Shown: positions 13,301 to 23,700 of the stretch, piece after piece
Numbering within the stretch: position 1 is the stretch's first letter
Layout: each line of letters begins with the position of its first letter
Assembly: GCF_041734735.1 (NCBI RefSeq)
Contig: NC_134895.1
Coordinates: 11,029,927-11,093,926 of the forward strand
Direction: 5' to 3'
Length of the DNA stretch: 64,000 nt
Origin: Babylonia areolata
Taxonomy: Eukaryota > Mollusca > Gastropoda > Neogastropoda > Buccinidae
Notes under the pieces: model-generated
Databases searched by the model: none
Told to the model about the DNA's origin: nothing
What the model saw: the letters and a program-made list of their open reading frames with translations, nothing else
Translations under genes and position numbers: made by a program

Positions 13301-13918
13301 GTGACTAAAGACAGAATGCCCCTGTTTAAAAAATAGTGATTGCAGACACAAAAAAAACCTCTGAAAATTGTGATTCAAGACAGAATACCCCTATTTTTGG
13401 GGGGGAAAAAGAGTGACTGTAGACAAAATACCCCCCTTCTGAAAATTGTGACTAAAGACAGAATACCCCTATTTAAAAAAAAAAAATTTTAAAGAAAAAA
13501 AAAGAGTGACTGTAGACAGAATACCTCCCTTCTGAAAATTGTGACTAAAGACAGAATACCCCTATTTCTAGAAAAAATGAAAAGAGTGACTACAGACGAA
13601 ATGCCCCCTTCTGAAAATTGTGACTTCAGACATAATAACCCTGTTGGAAAAAAGAGTGACTGCAGACGAAATTCCCCATTCTGAAAATTGTGACAAAAGA
13701 CTGAATACCGAAATACTGAAAATTGCACCTAAAGACACAATACCCCATTTCTGAAAAGTGTGACTAAAGACAGAATACCCCCCTTCTGAAAATTGTGACC
13801 TGAGACAGAAACCCCCCCTTCTGAAAAATGTGGCTGCAGACAAAATACTCCTTTCTGAAAAATGTGACTAAAGACAGAAAACCACCCATCTGAAAATCGT
13901 GACTAAAGACAGAAAACC

Positions 13919-13958
<40 letters not shown>

Positions 13959-16958
13959 TGACCACAGAGAACCTGTGGTGTTTCTGCCAGGCTGGCTGAC
14001 CAGGGGCACACAGTGATTGGGGTGGAGGTAGCACAGAGAGCCATCGAGGAGTTCTTTGAGGAGCAGAACATCCCCTTCACTTCAGCGCCTGTCCCTGCTG
14101 TGGATGGAACTCTCTTCCAGGTGTGTGTGTTGTATGTGTGTGTGTGTGAGTGGGGGGTAATGGGCGAGTTGGGTGGGTGGGGGTTTGGGTGTGTTGTTGG
14201 AACTCTCTTCCAGGTGTGTGTGTGGGGGTGTTTATTTTGTTGAAACTCTCTTCCTGGTGTGTGTGTTGTTTTCAAGGTGTGTATGTGTTTATTTTGCTGG
14301 AACTGTCTTCAAGGTGTGTGTGTTGTTTTCCAGGTGCGTGCATGTTTATTTTGTTGAAACTCTCTTCCTGGTGTGTGTGTTGTTTTCAAGGTGTGTATGT
14401 GTTTATTTTGCTGGAACTGTCTTCAAGGTGTGTGTGTTGTTTTTCCAGGTGTTTGTGTGTTTATTTTGCTGGAACTCTCTTCCAGGTTTGTGTGTTGTTT
14501 TCCAGGAGTGTGTGTTGTTTTCCAGGTGTGTGTGTGTTTATTTTGCTCGAACTTTTTCCAGGTGTGTGTGTTTATTTTGTTGGAACTGTCTTCCAGGTAT
14601 GTGTGTTTATTTTGCTGGAACTCTCTTCCAGGTTTGTGTGTGTTTATTTTGTTGGAACTCTCTTCCAGGTTTGTGTGTGTTTATTTTGTTGGAACTCTCT
14701 TCCAGGTGTTTGTGTGTTGTTTTCCAGGAGTGTGTGTTGTTTTCCAGGTGTGTGTGTGTTTATTTTGCTGGAACTCTCTTCCAGGTTTGTGTGTGTCTAT
14801 TTTGTTGGAACTCTCTTCCAGGTTTGTGTGTGTCTATTTTGTTGGAACTTTCTTCCAGGTTTGTGTGTGTTTATTTTGCTGGAACTTTCTTCCAGGTGTT
14901 TGTGTGTTTATTTTGTTGGAACCATCTTCCAGTCGACTCCCTAGGGACCTCCCAAAATTGTCGACTTATGCGATGGTCAACTTATCTGATGTGTGGAAAG
15001 TCAACCTTTATAAACATATGACAACCGATTAGTAAACTGAAAAAAGGCAGTGATTAATTTCACTGTACCTGTGCCTGTGTTGCTTTGGTACATGTCTGAT
15101 ATTAAACATTATTTCAGTATTAGATTTATCTACTAACCGTTTCACTTCTAGAACTATTTTTGATTTTTGTGAAATAATCACCAACCTCTTTAAATAAAAA
15201 ATCATAAAAATCAAAATTGTGCTCAAAAGTATATGTTTTCTTAAAGGAAAATGAATGGAGCAAAAATTATCATAACTTCAATGTTAACAGGATGAGATAA
15301 CTCCTAATCAGGGTAAAATAAATCAGATTTTTAGGGGGAAAATGCACAGAATATTTTTTTTTTTTAAAGAAAAGAAGAAGAAAAGTCTTTATGAGCAGTG
15401 AAGATTGAAATTCATTCAGTGACGGGCGCAATAGCCGAGTGGTTAAAGCGTTGGACTGTCAATCTGAGGGTCCCGGGTTCGAATCACGGTGACAGCGCCT
15501 GGTGGGTGAAGGGTGGAGATTTTTCCGATCTCCCGGGTCAACATATGTGCAGACCTGCTAATGCCTGAACCCCCTTCGTGTGTAAACGCATGCAGAAGAT
15601 CAAATACGCATGTTAAAGATCCTGTAATCCATGTCAGCGTTCGGTGGGTTATGGAAACAAGAACATACCCAGCATGCACACCCCCGAAAACGGAGTATGG
15701 CTGCCTACATGGCGGGGTAAAAACAGTCATACACGTAAAAACCCATTCGTGTACATGTGAGTGAATGTGGGAGTTGCAGCCCACGAACGCAGAAGAAGAA
15801 GAAGAAAGAAGAAATTCATTCAGTCATTTGTTCATTCATTCATTTTGTTAATTCATCCATTCATTCATATACAGTCACCCCTGGATTTGTGTGTATTTGC
15901 CAGTCCTCAGAATGTCATTGATTCCATGTTTGTTGATGTTTGCAGAGTGAGGACAAGAAGGTGCAGATCTACTGCTGTGATTTCTTCAAGTTGTCACCGT
16001 AAGTGTGGGGGGAGATGATTTCACTGTAATTATGCGGGTTAACTCTTTCCATACGAACGGCGAAAGAGACGACGTTAACAGCGTTTCACCCCAATTACCA
16101 TCATCAAATTATTGCATGCGGAAGGCTCTTACACTGAAGACATGAATGTTGACAAAGAATACCACAATTCTGACGACGGAAGCTAAAGGTTGGGTCATTC
16201 AGACACCCACTGGACATCCGAGGGGTCAGTGTAGAGGAGAAGAGAGTTCTGGCCGTACTGAGTGAGTTAAGATTTGACCATAAGTGTACGTTAAGATTTC
16301 ACCATAAGTATGGGTTAAAGTTTAACTCAATCAAGTCTCAGTCAAAATGACCCAGTTTTCACCTCAAATCGCACGATTTTAAGCATTTTTTTTTTAATCA
16401 CAAAAAATCAACCACTCACCCTACAAACATAAAACACATACCAGTGGACAGATATAACAACAAATTTACTATAAAAAAAAATGCTTACCGGAAGTGGAGG
16501 GGTACCAAAACTGAGGTCACCATGAGAGCAGGGCATGAAAGGCCACAGACTTTGAGACTATTTTGTTTATATTGAGACATCTGCCTAGCTGATGTGGTGC
16601 AGCGTATATGGATTTGTCTGAACTGAGTGATGCCTCCTTGAGAAACTGAAGCTGAAAATAAAACTATCCCTACCTCCTTGTTCTGTGTTCAGCGACGTTG
16701 TGGGCCACGTGAATGGGGTGTGGGACCGAGCGTCCCTGGTTGCCATCAATGTTGCTGACCGTGCCAGGTAAGTTGCCAAGCGTGAAGTTCCCCTTAATTA
16801 ACACCTTTGTTGTATGTAGTTTCTGGGCCTTGCGGACCCATTTTTGTCCAAAACAAATAAAGTTAAAAATTCCATTTTTTATCAGATGAACTCTATATTT
16901 GATGTGTTCTTTAAATTCTGTTTCCACAAACGCACATGGGTGCATGGACACATGCATG

Positions 16959-16990
<32 letters not shown>

Positions 16991-19900
16991 AAAAAGTAGC
17001 CTTTCTAGATACCGGTTAGAGTTTATCTTCCAAAAAGGCCTGTGATGTTCAGATAGGGGAGCACTGCTAAATGTTTCTTTTTCTTTGTTGTTCGTGGGCT
17101 GTGACTCCCACAGTCACTCATAAGTATGCACAAGTGGGCTTTTATGTGTATGACCATTTTTACCCCTGCCATATAGGCAGTCATACTCTGTTTTCGGGTG
17201 GTGGGGAGGGTTGCATACCTTCCAAACGCTGACATGGATTACAGGATCTTTTACATGCGTATTTGATCTTTTGCATGCGTATGCATACAAAGGGGGTTCA
17301 GGCACTAGCAGGTCTGCATATCTGTTGACCCGGGAAATCACAAAAATCTCCACCCTTGACCAACCAGGCACCGAGAGAGAGGCAGAGATTCGAACCCAGG
17401 ACCTTCAGTTTGAAAGTCCAACACTTGAACCACTGAGCTGTGGTGCCAGTCGCTGCTTAATTGACTGTATAGCAAGTATGAGTCTGACAGATCCGTGAGG
17501 TAGGAGTAAGTGGGTAAATGAAGAAGTATGATGAATGAATGGTGAGATTCCTGCAACTTCAAATCCAGTAGATCGATGTGTTGGCCCTGAGGGGAATGTG
17601 GGATTATAATTTGTTCTGCTCATGTGTGTTTTCCCAATGTTTGGTGTGTAATTGTGAGCGAATATGAGAGGCTCACTTGATATATGTGTGTGTGTATGTT
17701 TTAGTTAGGTGTGATTGGGGTGTGGGTGTGGGGGAGGAAGTTGGTTGGAAATGGTAGCAGTATTAAGGCATGTTCAAAAAGAAACCTTTTGATTATTTCC
17801 TGCTGGTATTGTTTCTGTTGTTGTTATCGTTTCTGTTACTGATACCGTTTTGTTTTTTTAATTGATTATGCCTTACTGTTATCATCACCATTATCATCAC
17901 ACCATCATCATTACTATTAATATATTATTATTATAGTATTTTACAGTTGAACCAAAACAAAGTGAGAGCTCTATTATCAATGGTTTCTCTATTGCAATGG
18001 GAAATAATTTACAGCTTAGTCTTTTGTGAAGGACTATGACTCTCAAACTAGGAGGCAAAATTGCACTGCCTCTTAGTGCTGCAGCCTTGGGGGCTAACTG
18101 GCCTTTGGGGAACCATCCCAACGCTGACTGTCCTAAAACCCTTTTAGCTGAGAGAGTGGGTATGTAACTGGGGCAAGACACTCTCTACTATGATCAAATT
18201 CTAGCCCAGACAGTCAGGACAGCAGTTACCTCCTCTGCTGTTCTGATGGTCATAGTGGAACACAACTGACTGTCATACTGTACATTAGTATGGATGATTA
18301 TGTATCGTTACTGTTCTTATTCTTATTTGTTCTTCTTCCTCATCATCTTCTTATCATTATTATTATCATCATTATCATTATCTCTTTATAACAGTGCAGT
18401 GTTGAAGACGTAATAGAGGTGATTTTGATAATGGTAAGGACGGGCGCAATAGCCGAGTGGTTAAAGCGTTGGACTGTCAATCTGAGGGTCCCGGGTTCAA
18501 ATCACTGTGACGGCGCCTGGTGGATAAAGGGTGGAGATTTTTACGATCTCCCAGGTCAACATATGTGCAGACCTGCTAGTGCCTGAACCCCCTTCGTGTG
18601 TATGTGCAAGCAGAAGATCAAATATGCACGTTAAAGATCCTGTAATCCATGTCAGCGTTCGGTGGGTTATGGAAACAAAAACATACCCAGCATGCACACC
18701 CCCGAAAACGGAGTATGGCTGCCTACATGGCGGGGTAAAAACGGTCATACACGTAAAAGCCTACTTGTGTGCATACGAGTGAACGCAGAAGAAGAAGAAG
18801 AAGAGCACCTGTCCTGGGTCAGAGGCCAAGCTTTCAGCACTTTACAAACACGGAGTCATTTGCATAACAGGCTGCCAACCTGGGTAGAGCTGACAGAGAG
18901 CTGCCTCTGGGTGCTTATCATTCGCTTCCTGTGTTATTCAGTCAGGTTTCAGTCATGAACACACGTACACTCACACAGACGAGTATGTTTCTGTTTCAGT
19001 TTCAGTAGCTCAAGGAGGCGTCACTGCGTTCGGACAAATCCATATACGCTACACCACATCTGCCAAGCAGATGCCTGACCAGCAGCGTAACCCAATGCGC
19101 TTAGTCAGGCCTTGAGAAAAAGAAAAAAAAAAGCAGTCATACTTCATTTTCTGGTGTATGCATGCTGGGTATGTTCTTGTTTCCATAACTCACCAAACGC
19201 TGACATGGATTACAGAATCTTTAACATGCCCATTTGATCTTTCTGCATGGCTGTACACATGTAAGGAGTTCCGGCACCGTGGCAGGTCTGCACATATGCT
19301 GACCAAAGAGATAAGAAAAAATCTGCACCCTTAACCCACCAGTTGCGCCGGGGATCGAACTCAGGAAACTCGGGTGAGAATCGAGTGCTCTAACCACGTG
19401 ACCATCATACCTGTTAGAGAACAAATCAGAGAAGGGCTTTGTGATTGTAAGCAGTTTTGAGTAGCACTGCATCATGACATGAAATGTGAAGTTGACACGC
19501 AAGAGAGAAAACCGTGGTCAGAGGAGCCTTTTCAGGCAGGGGGCGTGAACAGTTCTTTGCCTTCTGCCGTTCTCCAGGTACGCTGCGGTGATTCAGTCTC
19601 TGATGATGCCAGATAGCAGGTATCTGCTGAGTGTTTTGCAGTACGACCGGACCAAGTACACAGGTAGGTTGCCTGCTTTGTGTTCAGTTTTGTGTGTGTG
19701 TGTGTGTGTGTGTGTTGTGTTAAAGTACTTTTCATCACAACAGATATATCTCTTTGTGTAATTCATGTTGCTTTCCCTTAGGGAGGGAGAGCACTTCACT
19801 ACAGTAAAGCACTAGTCTTTTTTTCTTTTTTTTTTCTGTCTGCAAGTGTATTTGTTTTGACTTTCAAAATGATATTTTCTTTTGGGGGGGTTGTTTTTCA

Positions 19901-20712
19901 ACAGAATTTTGCCATGTTGTTGCCATGGGTACTTTCATATGTACTAGGTGCTTGCTGAACACAGGACCTCAGTTTATTACCTCTTCAAAAAAGGACTAGC
20001 ACCCAGTCCACTACTCAAGGTCTAGTGGAGAGGGGGAATAAAAAGAAAAAATCCCTGTCAAAATATGGGACTCAAACACCTATGAACACTTACGTCCAAG
20101 TTGTAAGCATTACCACGAGGCAAAAAAACAACAACAAAAAACAGCTACAATCATTTTTTTTAAATCTAAAATAGTGTGCATTTGATAAAGTTTGATGTTT
20201 TTAATGTAGAAATAATCCACAATTTCTAGAAGAGGTAGTCAGTGTTTTGTGGCATGAAGTATTCATGAATTTTTGGCACTTGTTTTTTGTTATTGTTTTT
20301 TTACCTTTATGTCTTTGTCTGTGTGGATGTAGAAAATGTGTATTTGTACTCTTTGTCCATGGTGTGTGCAGATTTGTTCCCATTTCATTCAGTATGTTTG
20401 GATATAAAGCTGTACAGTTTTTGGTGGAAAGTAAATTGGCATGAGAGGGTTACTTCATAATAAAATTCATTTGCAAGCAAAACACCTTAGCGATGTTATT
20501 TTTGTTGATTCTAAGAAGTTGCTAACCAAAAATGAAGAAAAAAAATCCACATACACACATGATATTCATACCCGTCGCCCCTCCCCCACACACGCATACA
20601 CACAAACTCACACACATGTAGATACACAAACAAACACACACACACATACATACACACATAACACATACTAACAAACACTCAAAAACACACAGATCTACAA
20701 CCCTCTAAAAAC

Positions 20713-20743
<31 letters not shown>

Positions 20744-23700
20744 TATAGCAAACAGACAGAAAACAGATGTGGTTTATCTGCAAACGGGTGGTATAATGGT
20801 CAGTAGGTAACAGTATTATCATCGCTAAAGGAAATGTTTACAGAGCATTGTGACGTCTCCTTGACAGTCAGACTGAAACATCGTGACATCTTTTTTTCAG
20901 AACAGTCCACACACTGTGATGTCTCCTTGACAGTCAGACTGAAACATCGTGTCATTTTTTTTTCAGAACAGCCCACACACTGTGATGTCATCTTCACAGT
21001 CAGACTGAAATATTGTGTCATCATTTTTCAGAACAGTCCACACACTGTGATGACTCCTTGACAGTCAGACTGAAACATCGTGTCATCATTTTTCAGAACA
21101 GTCTACACACTGTGATGACTTCTTGTCAGTCAGACTGAAACATCGTGTCATCATTTTTCAGAACAGTCCACACACTGTGATGACTCCTTGACAGTCAGAC
21201 TGAAACATCGTGTCATTTTTTTTCAGAACAGCCCACACACTGTGATGTCATCTTCACAGTCAGACTGAAATATTGTGTCATCATTTTTCAGAACAGTCCA
21301 CACACTGTGATGACTCCTTGACAGTCAGACTGAAACATCGTGTCATCATTTTTCAGAACAGTCCACACACTGTGATGACTCCTTGACAGTCAGACTGAAA
21401 CATTGTGTCATCTTTTTTCAGAACAGTCCACACACTGTGATGACTCCTTGACAGTCAGACTGAAACATTGTGTCTTCATTTTTCAGAACAGTCTACACAC
21501 TGTGATGACTCCTTGACAGTCAGACTGAAACATCGTGTCATCATTTTTCAGAACAGTCCACACACTGTGATGACTCGTTGACAGTCAGACTGAAACATTG
21601 TGTCTTCATTTTTCAGAACAGTCTACACACTGTGATGACTCCTTGACAGTCAGACTGAAACATTGTGTCATCATTTTTCAGAACAGTCCACACACTGTGA
21701 TGACTCCTTGACAGTCAGACTGAAACATTGTGTCATCATTTTTCAGAACAGTCCACACACTGTGATGACTCCTTGACAGTCAGACTGAAACATTGTGTCA
21801 TCATTTTTCAGAACAGTCCACACATTGTAATGTCATTTTGACTGTCAGACTGAAACATTGTGTCATCTGCATTGTTTTTTGTTGTGTTTTTCTGGGGGGG
21901 TGAGGGGAGGGGGGTGGTTCAGGACCATCCACACATTGTAATGTCATTTTGACAGTCAGATTGAAACATTGTGTCTTTTTTTTTTTCTTTTTCTTTTTTT
22001 TTTTTTTTTTTTTTTAACAGGACCACCTCATCACGTGGGGGACGAGGATGTTTGCAATACCTTTGGTGAGATCATATGATATGTGTTGGATCATGTGACC
22101 TGTATTGGATTGTGGGACCTGTCAGTGTTGGATCATGTGACCTCTCTGTGTAGGATCATGTGACCTGTCAGTGTTGGATCATGTCATCTCTCTGTGTAGG
22201 ATCATGTGACCTGTCAGTGTAGGATCATGTGACCTGTCTGTCAGTGTTGAATCATTGAACTGTCAGTGTTTCATGTGACCTGTGTGTTTGATCGTGGGAT
22301 CTGTCTGTCAGTGTTATATCATGTGACCTGTCAGTTTTGTATCACGTGACTTGTCAGTATTGGATCATGGGATCTGTCAGTGTTGGGTCATGTGACCTGT
22401 GTGTTGGATCATGTGACCTGTCAGTGTTGGGTCATGTGACCTGTCTGTGTTGGATCATGTGAAATGTCTGTCAGTGTTGGAACATGTGACCAGTCTGTGT
22501 TGGGTCATGTGACCTGTCTGTCAGTGTTGGATCATGTGACCTGTGTTGGGTCATGTGACTTGTCAGTATTGGATCATGGGATCTGTCAGTGTTGGGTCAT
22601 GTGACCTGTCAGTGTTGGATCATTGAACTGTCAGTGTTGGATCATGTGACCTGTCTGTGTTGGGTCATGTCACCTGTCATTGTTGGATCATGTGACCTGT
22701 CTGTCAGTGTTGGATCATGTGACCTGTGTTGGATCATGTGACCTCTCTGTGTTAGCTCAGTGAGACATCAAATGCCTATTGTGAAGGGATACTCAGTTTC
22801 TTCCCCTTTCTTAGAAAAGATGTTTGTTCCTGGTTTGTTTTGTGTGGGGATTTTTGGATTTTTTTTTTTTTTTTTTTTTTTTAAGGATGCGGAGGATGTC
22901 ATGTCTTAAGCTGCTTTCCTGTGTGTTTTTTTCTGTATATATTTTTGATTCACTTGTGTAAACAAAGTGAGTCTATGTTTTAACCCAGTGTTCTGTTGTC
23001 TCTGTGTGTGTGTGTGTGTGTCCGTGGTAAACTTTAACATTGACATTTTCTCTGCAAATACTCTGTCAGTTGACACCAAATTAGGCATAAAAATAGAAAA
23101 AATTCAGTTCTTTCCTGTCTTGTTTAAAACAATACTGCACCTCTGGGATGGGCACAAAAAATTAAAAATGAAGCCTAATTATATACAAAATGCATTTACT
23201 GTTATATTTATATTTTTTGTATTCTCTAAACTTGGCACTTTGATCTGATATTCTGACACAACAACAACAGCAGTCATTATTATCATTTTTTGTTCAAACA
23301 GGAACTTCTTTTGCTAAGCATGGAAGTTTTATTTATTTTGCAAACGTTTTGGTGCAGATAGTAAAGAAAGGAAATTACTCTGGTCTTTTTCGGAAACTAC
23401 TAAAATCAATACGACGAGTGGACTTTACAGATCTGTTGGCTGAGCCCTGAAGGTCATGGGCAAAAATCAATTGCATACACATATTTATACACATTCAAAG
23501 CGCGTGCTCATAGTCTTCGCGAACGTGAACAACGCCATTTTGTTTCAAGTTGTTGACCTGCCTGTTCAATCCTATATTCAATGGACAATACACGATAACA
23601 TGTGATGGAAAGTTGGAGAAGGAGACCGTTAAATATTTATTCAGAGAAAGATTTGTGAACGCCTCATCACTTACTGGATTATGCCCCAAACTGCCATAAA

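Noticed and set aside
15421-15495. Possible working tRNA gene at the SINE 1 head
   Set aside because: The same head recurs at 18439 and 39592, always followed by the same non-tRNA body and (GAA)n tail. It is a SINE promoter, not a tRNA gene.
20830-22005. CRISPR-like array of regular 60-bp units
   Set aside because: Animal intron sequence. The spacing parts repeat as well as the 'repeats', there are no unique spacers, and no cas genes are present.
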